A stretch of 64,000 nucleotides of DNA from Theocolax elegans. Lineage: Eukaryota > Arthropoda > Insecta > Hymenoptera > Cerocephalidae. Shown here in pieces: positions 35,974 to 48,600 of this stretch; the first letter of the stretch is position 1, and each line of letters begins with the position of its first letter. The notes under the pieces were generated by a model, which was not told the DNA's origin, ran no database searches, and saw nothing but the letters and a program-made list of their open reading frames with translations. Made by a program: the position numbers and the translations under genes. The stretch covers positions 55,931,027 to 55,995,026 of the forward strand of contig CM047429.1 in NCBI GenBank assembly GCA_026168455.1, written 5' to 3'.

Positions 35974-38753
35974 CTTTTTCAACTGCGTATCTGACAAAAT
36001 TGTTATTAACGTGAATAATGACAATTTTTCGAAGGATGTGTGTGAAATGCATCGATTTTTATTATAGATTTATCATCACCGTGGTTTATCAATATCTTTT
36101 TTTTTCATTTTACACTAGTCGATAATGTGTAGGTACATGCTATAACAGTACAAAATATTATTTATTTAAATTCTTCTTGTATTTAATTTACTGTTGTATG
36201 AATGTAAAATTTCAAGTAAAACGAAGATTGCTAGATAGTTTATTCTGATAACAGTTCGAGTCCAACTAAAGTTGTCTTAAATTTAATACTATAGAACATC
36301 AACTAGCATGTAATATAATATTTTTCATGATGTTTGTATCATCGATTGATAAATATTAGGCATTGCCTTGTAAAATATATATAAAAAATTTTGATGCTAA
36401 ACATTTTCATTTGATACTTCTTTTTAATACAGAATAAACTTTTCTAACGAAGTTTGGAATGTAATGAATTTCATAATTCTTGGATTTCACAATTTGTAAT
36501 AATCATTGTTAATAATGTGAAAAGAAAATCGTATTTGATATAGGATTAATTACGTATAATAGGAATGTAGCCCACTAATTCGTTAAATGCTTAATATAAC
36601 CACAGTGACTTGAAGGGACGTTAGATAATTCATTACATATTGTTATTATTAAAATAAATCAAAATTTTATACGACTACATCTTGCAAAAAAAATTACCAA
36701 TTTTTATTACCAATTGTAAATGTTAACAACAAAGAGTCAAGTTAATTTCCGACATATATAGATACATGAACGCACGAAAAGTAATCACAAAATATAAAAG
36801 GCTAGATGAAAATTTAGGTAGAAAAATTGGCTCATCCTTCACTGATTCCGGGTAATTTCATGGTGTAAGTGTGGATGACGAATGGCTTTCAGTTTTTCTT
36901 TTTAAAAATAACATCCGACGAATGAAGTCTATATGCGTTCTGAAATATTTGGTATATATAGTTTCATTGTTAAAAAGATGAATATTTGCTACATCATAGT
37001 ACAGCTGCATTTTTCATTATTGTATAATGAAAATAACTAAACTCTTGTTATAAAATAAAATTACTTTACCCCAATTAATTTTTGTTTTCTAAATGTCAAA
37101 TATGAAAGTATACATAATTTGAATATAATGATGTTATATAAAATAATCGTTTGTATACTTTTAGTCAATAGTTTATATTTGGATTTTTAAATACCTCTTT
37201 AATAACAGAGTTAATTGTTAATGTGAAAATATACTTATAGTAGAGAACAAATATTCATTATAGCAATTTCGGGGAAACGAATTCGTCACGAAATTGTGGT
37301 TGATACTTCAGTCGGTTATTCATAATGCACATCAGCATAAATCGAAAATGGTAATGTTTTCAAATAGCATCATTGAACTTCGTGTCTACGCATCAAGTTT
37401 TATTCATTAAGTGTATAACCAACCTCTCAGTCGAAGTAAAAAATATATGTGTATATAAAATTTTTCTATTTTAAATAATTGTTGAAAATTCGCTTACGCA
37501 ATCGTATTATTCGAGGTATACGGAAAGTTTAAAAAATTCATTTTCCCAACTCGACGCAACGTGATAATTATTCGACGCGAACCATTATCGTTTACCCGAG
37601 TTCCTCTCTTCTATGGCTTTCAATCATTGCATCTCGCTAAGCATAATGGACAAGTTTGGTTTCGCTCGTCGGCGCGAATGATGATGTACGTATATACGTC
37701 GTTGAAAATTGAATAAAAAAAATATAAAAACGTATATAGAGAGGGAGAAGTCCGATTCGGAGCAAGTGCCAGTGACATTATATATACGCCCGCGTGCACG
37801 TGTTCATATACGATTTGCACAGCTATACGATAAAGAATGGGAGCGAAATTATTATTTGCCAATTCGTTTTGTCGCGGGAGGCAATTGTGAGAGTTGTGTA
37901 AGCCGTATCAGCCGTCGTACCCCTGGATCGATTTCAAGCGTTATATATACGCGCGCTCACAGTCAGATGAAAGGCAAATTACACTTTGTTTTCCTACCTC
38001 TTCCCCCCGTTCCCTCCAGTCCCCCTCTACCCCTCCGTTCGTTTTACTCGGCTCGTTTTCTCGTTTTCTTTTGTATCTGTTGCCCATTTTATGTTGCGCG
38101 AGAAATAAATCCCCGAGTTATTATAACTCGAATTTTTTCATCCAAATTTATGCCGCTTGGAAATCGACTGAGCCCTGTTCGCTATTACTCCGTTAAACAG
38201 GCCATTATTCTTTTATCGGTTAAACAAAAACTTAATGAATAAACAGAGAAAGTATCGTAATTAGTGGTTGGATGGTTCTGACCTGCTATGCGTACATTTT
38301 TGCGTATGAGCGGTTTCAAAATCACAAAAGGATTTAAATTGAAAAGAAAATATTGATTTTTTTACCTGAAAAATTAACGTATATCGAGCGTATTTGTTTT
38401 TTTTTTTAACTTTGATGTATACATGTACGGGTAGTTGATATGTCATGCATCGACAAATTTTTGAATGTATATATATATAATTTGATATAACTATCTGATT
38501 TCATGATATTACTTATAGATTTATAACAAAAGTCTAGACGAAGTTTAGACAAAGTAAATGAAATAAGTCGTACTATACTTATTGTACTGATAATTGTTTA
38601 CGCAGGACTTAAATATTAGAATCTGAGAGTGAATTTGAGAGTGAATTGATGAAAATAATAACCGAATTTCAGGAAATAAGTTACAAAAGTGTTAATAAAA
38701 AAATTTACAAATATATTGACAAAACGTTTTAATATAGTGATTTTTCGCACAAC

Positions 38754-38991
38754 ACACGGAGAAAATTGTTTGATTAAAAATTACTATACTCTTTAGCAGA
38801 ACTGGGATACACTGTCAGAATAAGAAAAATTACTATACTCTATGGTAAAAATGAAGATACATATACACTAATTTTTGCTACAACTTCTATTAAATTTAGC
38901 TATGTATTACGACGATTTTTCTTATTCTGATAATTTGTCCTACCTTTGCTACAGAGTATAGTAATTAATTTAACCAAACATTTTCCCCGTA
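38754..38991. mobile_element. Short MITE-like inverted-repeat element
   Basis: The left end reads ACGGAGAAAATTGTTTGATT, then AAAAATTACTATACTCT. The right end in reverse reads ACGGGGAAAATGTTTGGTTA, then ATTACTATACTCTGTAGCA. The inverted repeats run about 50 bp. A second, inner inverted pair (TCAGAATAAGAAAAAT against ATTTTTCTTATTCTGA) lies within. There is no coding capacity. The ends resemble those of the 28.15-kb element, suggesting a related family. Confidence 0.85.
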
Positions 38992-39941
38992 AACTTTACA
39001 TATATAAATATATAAATAAATGATTAAGTATTGTATACTTTTTCACAATGTGTGTTTAATTGACAACGTTTAACAACGTAGATTTATATGTCCCTAACAA
39101 ACTTGCGGAAAACGTGAAAGGAAAATCATTTTGTTATTTATGACACATAGTGGTTTCCCTGTATGCAAATGAACGAATCTAGCGATTAACGTTTTATAAA
39201 CGCTGAACCGTTGTCAGAGGGGGTGTAACATATTTCTATAATCGTTGATGCGATACATGTATGTTTTATAATAAATTGAAAATTTATCAATCACAAGTGT
39301 TTAATCATTATATCAATCCCAAGCATATATTTTATTTTATTAAAACGTTGTATAATCAACAAGTTAACTACTGGAAAACAATCGGAACTAAATGTGAAGT
39401 TGCAGTTAAAAATCGATTACTCTTATTTTCCTTGTTTATTTACAAACTTCAGAACGTTTTCAAAACTAACGCAGCATTTTTTAGGCCTCATTTTACTCAA
39501 TTTTTCCAAACTTAATTTAAAATTTTAACAAGTTACGAACATTCATTATTTATTTAATTAATCAAAGATACAAAAAGGAAAAAAAACAGAATAAATGGAA
39601 AATATCTGCCCACAGCACATACCGAATGGAGTAAAGGTCAGTTTAATTGAAAAAAAAAATCAACGAATACTGTCAGATGTACAAGAATGAATTGTACTAG
39701 AGAAATATAATTTCAATATATTTTAAAATTACATGTACAATATCTTTTTTGAAGAATTCACTTGAAATTAAATGTTAAAGTTATTATAACCTTAATTCAA
39801 TACTATGAATAGAGTGTAAAATAATAACAATATTTTTATATTTTTTATTGGTATGTAATAAAAACAAGTAGTACGATATAAAAATGTTATATCGAAGTAC
39901 AATTCATCGTTAAACTTCAACTTAATTTAAATAAAATATAC

Positions 39942-40295
39942 ATGAAAATTAGTAAATGTAACGTTACATTAATAATACATTTCATTTTTCGTTACTTCTA
40001 CTCGCAGGTATTTTTACTCGCATTTTTATTATCAAGAAATTTAAAAAAGGAACGAAAGGAATGCAAGCCACCTCTTATAAAATTATTAAACGATAAAGGT
40101 CTAATGGAACCTCCTTACGATGCTGCACCCTACGATTATAGCTTGAGTACTGGTGCACCAAATTCAACGGCAGAATTAGCGTATATGATAGGTAAAAAGC
40201 AGTATCAAAAAATTAGAAAAATAAAACCTCCTGTACCAGAAGTTCAACTTAACTTTAAAGTACACTATGATTATGGAAGTGCTTATAAACATTGA
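39942..40295 (+). CDS. Short unknown protein, C-terminal coding exon (start uncertain)
   Basis: From 40008 a good acceptor (CTTCTACTCGCAG) opens a 96-codon phase-0 exon ending in TGA at 40293-40295. It begins VFLLAFLLSRNLKKERKEC, a hydrophobic core followed by a basic turn. It continues with LMEPPYDAAPYDYSLSTGAP and ends VQLNFKVHYDYGSAYKH. The composition (Tyr, Pro, Lys, a structured C-terminus) looks like real protein rather than AT noise. The start is unclear. Without splicing, an ATG at 39942 gives 117 residues with a long hydrophobic N-terminus. Alternatively an ATG at 39595 (MENICPQHIPNGVK, then GTCAGT at 39637) splices in phase to 40008. The hydrophobic segment would be a signal peptide or signal anchor. 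I recognise no family. Confidence 0.5.
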   Translation: MKISKCNVTLIIHFIFRYFYSQVFLLAFLLSRNLKKERKECKPPLIKLLNDKGLMEPPYDAAPYDYSLSTGAPNSTAELAYMIGKKQYQKIRKIKPPVPEVQLNFKVHYDYGSAYKH

Positions 40296-40307
40296 ATATT
40301 CATACAT

Positions 40308-40313
40308 AATAAA
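40308..40313 (+). terminator. Candidate polyadenylation signal
   Basis: AATAAA 13 bases after the stop codon of the short unknown gene; another AATAAA-type site follows near 40403-40409. Confidence 0.4.
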
Positions 40314-40629
40314 GATAGTAAAAAAGGGATAACATTTAATTGTAACGCACATATCAATGTCAAGTCTAATTAAATAGAACTTCAAAATATTATTTATAAA
40401 GAATAATAAAAAAACATGATGAACGATGCAAATTGGCCAATCATTTGTAACAGTTATTATATAAAGTAAGAACTATTTTGATTGTAGAATTAGTTAAAGT
40501 TATATATTAAAATACCCTAGTAGATATCTATTAAATATAAGGAGAATATGTAATTTAGTTGCTAAAATCTACATATGATTTTTACAATAATATCGTAGAG
40601 TGAAAATCTAGGACGAAGATACCTGAAAA

Positions 40630-41010
40630 GTTAAATAAGGTGGAAATGGAATTCGAACTTAAGGAAAGATTCGAGAGGAAAAATAACAGCTTTATTGGAG
40701 TTTAAAGGTCAGGTAAGGGAATCACTACGGAGACTAGAAATTTACTAGAGGAAAAACTGAATATGCCGGTAAGAATAGCAGACTGTAGGGACATAGGAGG
40801 CGGATTAGTTAAAACGCTTATCCGTTAAAAAATAAAGTGAAAAAGCAATAAATGTGTTATTGGATAAAATTGCAAAAATAGAGAAGAGGTATAGCAATTT
40901 GGTACAAATAGAATAGCTGAAAAAAAGAAACTGAGAGAAATGACATTGCGTGAATGTAGAAAATTAAAGTAGAAATGGAATTTTGAAAAGATTATATTAT
41001 CATTGTAGTA
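40630..41010 (+). pseudogene. Decayed LINE ORF1 fragment
   Basis: With stops and frameshifts removed only conceptually, the stretch shows VEMEFELKERFERKNNSFIG near the start, then LLEEKLNMPVRIADCRDIGG and KKKLREMTLRECRKLK. This order (coiled coil, RNA-binding-like core with R-x-IGG, then a LT-x-RE-x-K motif) is common in ORF1 proteins of insect non-LTR retrotransposons. Several in-frame stops show it is dead. It lies just downstream of the short gene at 40 kb. Confidence 0.5.
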
Positions 41011-42027
41011 TACGAAAAATAGCTAGATAAAGAATTTGAATGCCGTCACATGTCTCTGTTGCTAATTATTAGTAAATTTGTGGAAACAATATAAAAAAAA
41101 AGAAATTTTAACTTCCAGATCTTTTTTAAACCTTATAAAGAAATCGAGCCACTTTTTGTATATCGTCATATTGTTTTATACATTTTTTAAGCAGTTACTA
41201 AAAAGTCATAATTATTGCAAAGAATTAATTCAATTAGAAATGTATTGATTACAATGTATATGTACAAAATCTGTTTATACTTACGTACCAAAAAAAAATA
41301 AACAATTTGATGTAACTATATGAGCATCATTTTCTCTCAGTTTTACGATTGTTCCTTTGTTAACTGAAACGGCACTTTCTACCTGTATTTTATTATGCAA
41401 TCTGTAAAGGACCTCCAGTGAACACCAAGAACTCGAAAATAAAATAGGTAAAGGTAAAGAAAAATCAGTCATTGCATTTAACTATATTTTCAAGAAACGA
41501 GTTTGAGCTTTGATTTAGAAGTCAAAGGTATAACAGAAAGAAAAGTTAAAAGAGAAATAAAATAAAAAAAAATAAAAAGGAAAATGCCTCGACACTCGCT
41601 TTGCTTGTCAATTCGCGCAATTATCTCATCTCTTTTCCGCCTATTTGCGCGAGCACCACCCTTAACCTTTGTTTGGCCTTTATTTGTCCGAGTAAGAGAG
41701 ACGCCACGTGGTTCGAACCCTCCAGGCAAACTTCTTTCTTTTTTGTTCCATAGGAAAAGTTCTTTCCCTCAATGTTGGTCCCGAAAAGCAGTAAGCAGCA
41801 GGTTACCACGAGAAGGGAATTTCGCGCGGCTTACACAATGAAGCACTTGAACTTTCTACCTTCTCTCTCTCTTTCTTTATCTCGTTCCTCCTCTTGGGTA
41901 GCGACGAGTTGAAATGCCGTCACCAGAGAGCAGCCCCGTGCTCGGAAAATAGGCGCTCGTAAACGCAGGGTTATACTGTCCTTCCAGTTAAACTTCCTCT
42001 CTCACTCTCTCTCTCTCTCTCTTTGTG

Positions 42028-42058
42028 TATATATAAACGAAATTATGTTATCAGTTTC
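42028..42058 (+). promoter_or_regulatory. Possible core promoter (TATA plus initiator)
   Basis: A TATATATAAA run at 42028-42037 is followed by an arthropod-type initiator TCAGTTT at 42051, after a CT-rich tract. An ATG at 42060 opens a short hydrophobic peptide beginning MQRLYFVGALLCCCLVCF. The TATA-to-initiator spacing (about 25) is a little short. Suggestive only. Confidence 0.2.
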
Positions 42059-43331
42059 GATGCAGCGTTTGTATTTTGTCGGAGCATTGTTGTGTTGCTG
42101 TCTGGTTTGTTTTGTTCTTTTTTGTGGCAAAGAGAATTTAATCTGAAAGATTCGTCAGTGTTTTGCCAAAATATTTATTGGTATACGGTAAGAGGATTAT
42201 GAATAATACGAGTGACTGGCGTGATGAAAAAAAATGTGAAAAGTATATAAATTTTAAATATGCAGAGTTACTATTTAGGGATAATATTCTAATGTTATTT
42301 TCATATGATTATATAAATATTCATTTAATAATGGTTCAGACTATCTGAAAGTTTGTAAATAATAATTTTTTTAAAATAGCAAAATGAAAATTGTCTAACA
42401 ACCACGTTGCCTCAGATAATACAGGATTAAAAGGAAAATATTACACGGTTATCTTCCGGAAATAATAATAGTAAATACTGATAGCGCAGGAATTTTATTA
42501 TTATGTGGACAAACGTTATTTCTTTTTGTACAAAATAATAATCATGGTTTTAATACGGTCGACAAATATGAAAAAATATATGTACAATATCATTTATATT
42601 TAAATGTATCTCAATATTTCATTAAATATGTTTGTTTTCACTATATACATCTTTAGACAATGTGAGTAGTAGAACGAAGCTTGCTTACTTTATGACTTGA
42701 CATCAATACACATGTGCTACTGTTTCAGTTAAATTGGAGAGCCAGAAGGGTTCATACTCTCCTTGTTAGTAAAACTTGTTAATTCCCCAGAATATTAATC
42801 CTCTGGTTAAAAGTAAGTTTATTATTATTCAAATCTATAGGCAACCAATCGTATTTAGAACTGCATCTCACTTTTCAAAGCTCCATTATTAAACAGCGTT
42901 ATAAGCGTATTAGACTAATTAAAAATAGTACCTATACATTGATCAACTGGTAAAATAGTTTATTCAACGGTGAATATACATCGCACCATATAAAAACATA
43001 CACTTTATGGATATAATTACGTTTGGTAGTAATAGTTAATTAAAGACTGTAATTACAATTTTCCTTGAGTTTAACTGTTGAAGAGTTAGTTTAAAGGAGA
43101 GAAGAACTTAACGGGTTGAATTGCCATAGTAAAACGTTGTTACTTAGTATTTAACGTCAGTGTCTCAGGTTGGTTAGATAGAGACAGAGGATTTACACTT
43201 GAAATCACAACTTAGCCCCTCAGCTAATGTTTACACTAGAGGTTTTTACAACAAACTTTGTAAATTTCATTGCTGCGCCACGACCATTTCGAGTAGACAC
43301 GTATTTAGTCGAAAATATCCTAGGAATACTC

Positions 43332-43369
43332 ATATATATATTTGGAATATATATATATATATATATAGT
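43332..43369. repeat. TA-rich microsatellite
   Basis: Two TA runs separated by TTGGAA. Confidence 0.9.
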
Positions 43370-45111
43370 TGATTTAAACCGTAGATTTTAAGCTATTCTG
43401 TGTTCAGTCAAACTAATTCCATCGTGACTACGAAGTTACGAGCACGTTCATTCACATCGTATAGTTGAATGGTTTACAATTTTCGAAAGTTTTGAAATGA
43501 CGTACCTAGTTATTTTAGTTACAGGTGTGTTTCTCTGTATATCAAACAGATTTTTCAAACAATTCGACAAGTGACATACCACATGGATTATATTGTTAAT
43601 TAACAATTTTCCTTCCAATTACTAAAATTTGTTTAACGTTAAAAATGATATTATGATCGACTAATTTTAGGTTCTTATCCAAATTACGATTGAGAGTTGC
43701 ACAAGTTTTTCTTGTAATGGGCATTTTCATTATTTACGTGTAACTGGAAAATTCGATACTGAAATAAAGTAAGCGTCGAATTCCATTGAAATCAGTAGTA
43801 GTTGATATAAATAAGAAACCATATCTTCGTTAAATTTGTCTGGAAAGTTTGTACGATTTTTCTCAGGTTGCGCAAGCACGGTGGCAATTGTACGCTTGAA
43901 TATTGGTACTATAAAAGACGTCGAGAGAAGAAGGAAAGGTGGGGAGAGACGTTCGTCGCGTCGCCTTTCCTCTTTCTCTATAAAGTTCGATCGCCCGCAG
44001 TAAAATTCTCCTGAGCTTGCGACGCACGTGTTACCACCTGGCAATTGGTCTTGCCGTAGCAATGAAAATGTATTTATTCCTTTGTATGACGTGCGGGTAG
44101 TTTTAGGTGAAAGACGACTTGGTGAAAACTTGCAGTTCAGTTGCCGTTCTTTCTCAAATTGAGTGAAACTCTCGTAAATGGTTTGTATCTAGGACGAAAA
44201 CAACACGAAGGGAATATTCAAGTGAGTTTCATCTCTCGAGGGCTTTATTGATTTTTTATTTGCATATATTGGTTGCGGTGTTAGTGATACGCATATAGAC
44301 GAGCGTCAAAGGGGAAAAGTGAAGAATTGTTAGAAAGAGTTTTTTGTTATTCTATTTACCGTCCTAATTTCATTTACTTTACAAAATATTCACTGAATTG
44401 ATATATTATTAATAACAAGGGTATTTTAATCACGTATCCGTATTGTTTAATTAAAGTTTTAATTATAACTTGGTATGCGACGTGGTCAATGATTGAATCA
44501 CAAATAAAAATAACTATATGCTTACTGATTACGCGAAGAGACTCTACGTATACTCCTACCTCGATGTGAATAAAAAATCATAAACGTTTGTTTACTTGAA
44601 GAACAATTAACCAATTTGCAGGTTTACCGAAAAATATGCATAATTTGTATTAAATATTCGAGAAACGTAAAAAAAATTTGGTAAAAATTGAAACATTATT
44701 CTCATTTGCAATGTAATGGTTTATTTAACTATAGACACGACTTTTTCAAACATTTCTATTCAGCACATTTTCATGCAATATAGAATAAACTCTGGCATAT
44801 TTTCCCGTTAAATTATTAAAGCAAACGTTCTGTAGCTTTTAATATTACAGAAAGATAAAAAAAAGAAATGATAAAAGAATATAAAATGAAAGACGGATTA
44901 AGCTGAAAAACTTTTATAATAATTTGAAATTTTTGGAAACTCTATGAAAATCGTGCCAACGAATAATTGCGATTCTTAGTTTAAAAGCAAAACGCAATTA
45001 AGTCGAAGGAAACCCAATTTCCTGAGGTTATCAGTGAATCGATAATCACTAAATAATCTTGTTCCGTTCTGCCGTGAAACACCTCCGATCGTCATTTTTC
45101 AATTCGAGTCA

Positions 45112-45144
45112 AGAGAGAGAGAGGGAGAGGGAGAGGGAGAGAGA
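45112..45144. repeat. GA-rich microsatellite
   Basis: GAGAGAG and GGGAGA units; it makes a spurious Glu/Arg-repeat frame. Confidence 0.9.
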
Positions 45145-45561
45145 AGCACACCTTTCGACGAGACGCGAACAAGCGCGCGAGGAAATGCTCAATCCCCCGC
45201 AACTTGGTATACGTACACTTAAAACCGCACGTTCCCGCTCCCGCATTCATTTAACCGCTCAGAGGGCGAAATCCATTCAACCGGAGCGTGCTGATCATTT
45301 CCAGGCTACCCACACGTGCACACATACGTATATACATGTGTGTGCGTGTGTGCCTGTGTGGGCACATATACACATACATGTAAGCAACCCTAGGGGGGAG
45401 TCCAATCGTCGCCGTGATTCTCTCCTCGTTATACGCACGTATGTACTCACACACTCGCACTCTCACGCAGAGACGTACACAATCCAATGCGAAACTCTGA
45501 GAGGCGTGTATACAGAAGCTATAGCAGTGCAAACTCAACCTCGTGTAAACGATTATTCTCC

Positions 45562-45613
45562 GACTCTCTCTCTCTCTCTCTCCCTCTCGCTCTCTCTCTT
45601 TCTCTCTTTCTCA
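45562..45613. repeat. (TC)n imperfect microsatellite
   Basis: Mostly TC units with CCCTC and TTTC interruptions. Confidence 0.92.
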
Positions 45614-48600
45614 TTCCCTTCACGGTGACAATCATAATAACTACTTGTGCAGCATTTCTACTGTCGCAGTTAGACACAAGGCGGATGGGAGAAAAAGAGC
45701 ACTCGCACCGGATAAAACTCGGAGGAGTGTCGAGAGAGGCAAGGAGAGACGAGAAAAATGCGATGTTGGTTTTATGAGGAAATCTTGGAAACAAATAGCT
45801 AAACCGACTTTCGTATATATATTTTTTGCACCATTTGCAATTTTTATTATCTTCTTTTCCTTTACTTGTATTTTGTATTATGTAGTCGATTTTGCTGGGT
45901 TATATATTGCATCGAGATAATTGATACAATTAATTAAAATAGGAAAATTCGGTTCCAGGTAATTAGAATGGTGTTTAATCTTATACTACTTTAATAATTA
46001 TCCTAAACTATGATACACATCTCAATATATAAAATTTATCGGGCTTTGCGAAACAATATGCTTTATTAAGAAAGGCTTATAATACTCTTCGTCCACTGTG
46101 ATTAGTAAAAGTCCCAGAGTAAGCTTTTACAAAAATTAAAAATTGACGTTTCGACCGCGGCTTTATAAATTTGGTCTCCTGGGAGCTAGATATGTATGAT
46201 ATACATCGTTGTGTTGAACGACTACAAAATGTATTTTTTTACGTAACCTATAATAGCTGTACATTTATTATCTGCAAATATTTTTAATACATTCAGAAAC
46301 CATAAAAAATAAAAATTGTACAAAAGTTATTGTAAATGACAATTTTTTATATTTGTATATTACTGATTTTTAAGAATTAGTAAATAGATTTACATGCACA
46401 TATTCTATTATCTAATAATAGACATGGATATCAGTTGCGTAAAAAGATTTAAAAAATTTTTTAAGGACCTAAATGACGTCCATATAGGCTTAATTTTTGT
46501 TTAAATTACAGTGAACGTTCAAAATTTACTTAATAGTAAAGAAAGTACGCCTTCAAAAAATTTTTAAACTCGCGACATCTAAGGATTAAATGTATTAAAT
46601 TTTTTAATAAAAGTTACGAGTTATGTGCAATATATAATTGACATTGCCAAAGTACACGGTCGAAGTTTGTTCGGGAACAAAATGTATCATTTATCATAAT
46701 TACACGGATCACAGATGCGGTCAGGTTTACTGTAATACTATTTACCATATTTTAGAGGCTTGATTTTATATATGTAAAAATATTTGTAATAAGTCGTTCC
46801 TCGGCGTGATTATTTAATTTTCTGTATAACATTGTCACTTATTTTAAAAAAATTATTCAACATTTGAAAAGGGAGCGTGAATATAGCAAGTTCATCTGCA
46901 CGTTCATAACCACTGATTCCTGTATGTATACAAAACGTATTTAATTTAATATTTTAATATATAATTTAATTTCGACAATCAATAAGTGTCTTTCATTATT
47001 GCACATAAAATTAAATTTTATTTAAATTTTTATTTTCACAATTTTAATTTCACGTTATCTCAATTTGTATATACAGTGATAAAATATATAATTCGTACGC
47101 ATATAAAGGTGCACGTGTTATTAAAATATTAATCAACAAATAATTTATTACGCATTGCGAAAATATAAGAAACAATAAATATAAAATATGAATAGCAAGC
47201 TGTATATAAAAAAATTCAGTGTACTTTTTATCCAATCAACAGTTAAGTGTTGTTCAGAAAATAAATAATTACGCGTGATTCGTTACACAACAGAACAAGG
47301 GAATGCTAATTTAACGTTCCAGGATTACGTACTTGACAGAAAACAGGTGGAGGAATAATTAGATACTTGAATAAAAGGAGAAAGTGGGAGACACACGCTG
47401 CATGAACGCAATGCGCGAAGGCGTTTAACAAGGGATGACGCTGGGGAAAAGAATACTCGAGACAGGTTATAAGGCCAACGAGGTAAGCGCAGGTTATGCC
47501 AAGACAAAGACAAAATTCCTAGAGCTTAGTGTCACGGTATCAAGAAATTGCAATATTATGGGCTTGAAAGAATACCGCATTGTTACCTTACATATATATA
47601 GAGTGTGTATGTGCACGCGCGCGTGAGTGTGCGGATTACTCTGAGCAAATATCTACGGTTGTCGGTGTCATGAATGGCAGGCCTGTTACTGAGAATTTCT
47701 TCTTAATATCATGTGATAGAAAAAGTTCAACTTTGAACTTATTTCTATAATTGTTTATGCAATTGCAAAATAAATAAATAAGATATCTAATAATTATTTA
47801 CTTGCAATTTTAGGAATAATACAATAAAAGCTTGGTAATAATGTTATTATCTACTAAAAAATGTTGTAGTGAAAATATTCTGCTTAAGGTAATATTCTGT
47901 AAATTTTGTAGGGGTAGCAATTAGTGTGTATGGCCAACAATTATAATACCACGTTGAAGCAGCATATATTTTTTAGTGATTGTCATTATTATGTATTCAT
48001 ATAGTATACCTTTCATCATTATATTCAATATCAATATATTAATTATTAGATTACAAATTTACTATTACAAATTTGAGCGATTCTCACACAAATTATTTTT
48101 ATTTCAGTATTTAAAGTTATATTTATATGAAACACTTGGTGTGCATGAGTGTTTACATTTACGTATTTCTAGCATTCGACCCTAAGCAAATAGAAAAAAA
48201 AACTCAGTTCGATCGTGAAATTCAGTTGTATTAACGAAGATTTAGGGTTGTAACGTAAAGTAACTACTAGAGAAACAAAAATAAAGTACATGGATCGAGA
48301 AGATAAAGATAACAGTGCACTCTCTTTAATTGACTACTTGGTAGGTGTCCAGTCTTGTTCTTCAGAGTCCTTTTATGCGTTCTCTATTATTCTTCGACTT
48401 CGTATTTTATTACTAAAGTTCTCTAAGTCTTATTGACCGATATTTCCAAAGTTACTTCACCTGCTTCAGGATGATTTATTTCAGTTCACTTTGATCACTA
48501 TTTAATTTAATTTATCCATTATCCCCACCAATAAACGCATTTCAAACTCCTCCGCTCACTAAAGTTCAATAAACCTTCATTAATTAAAACAATTAAATTA

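Larger units (their letters stand above)
35780..39594. other. 3' flank and intergenic region
   Basis: It starts with the likely 3' UTR of the colmedin-like gene. A GC-richer patch at 37540-38200 has a 177-codon + strand frame (37709-38242). That frame lacks a recognisable family and contains low-complexity Pro/Ser/Phe sequence, so I do not call it. A small MITE lies at 38754-38991. Confidence 0.6.

Noticed and set aside
37709..38242. 177-codon + strand open frame
   Set aside because: Composition shifts between charged and Pro/Ser-rich low-complexity sequence, with no family resemblance; likely a GC-island artefact.
41700..41730. B-box-like GGTTCGAACCC
   Set aside because: No A box at tRNA distance on either strand and no cloverleaf; chance palindrome.
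43730..44062. 110-codon - strand frame
   Set aside because: No domain, no supporting splice or promoter pattern.
45059..45920. Overlapping long frames with Glu/Arg and Ser/Leu repeats
   Set aside because: They come from (GA)n, (TC)n and CA-rich simple sequence.
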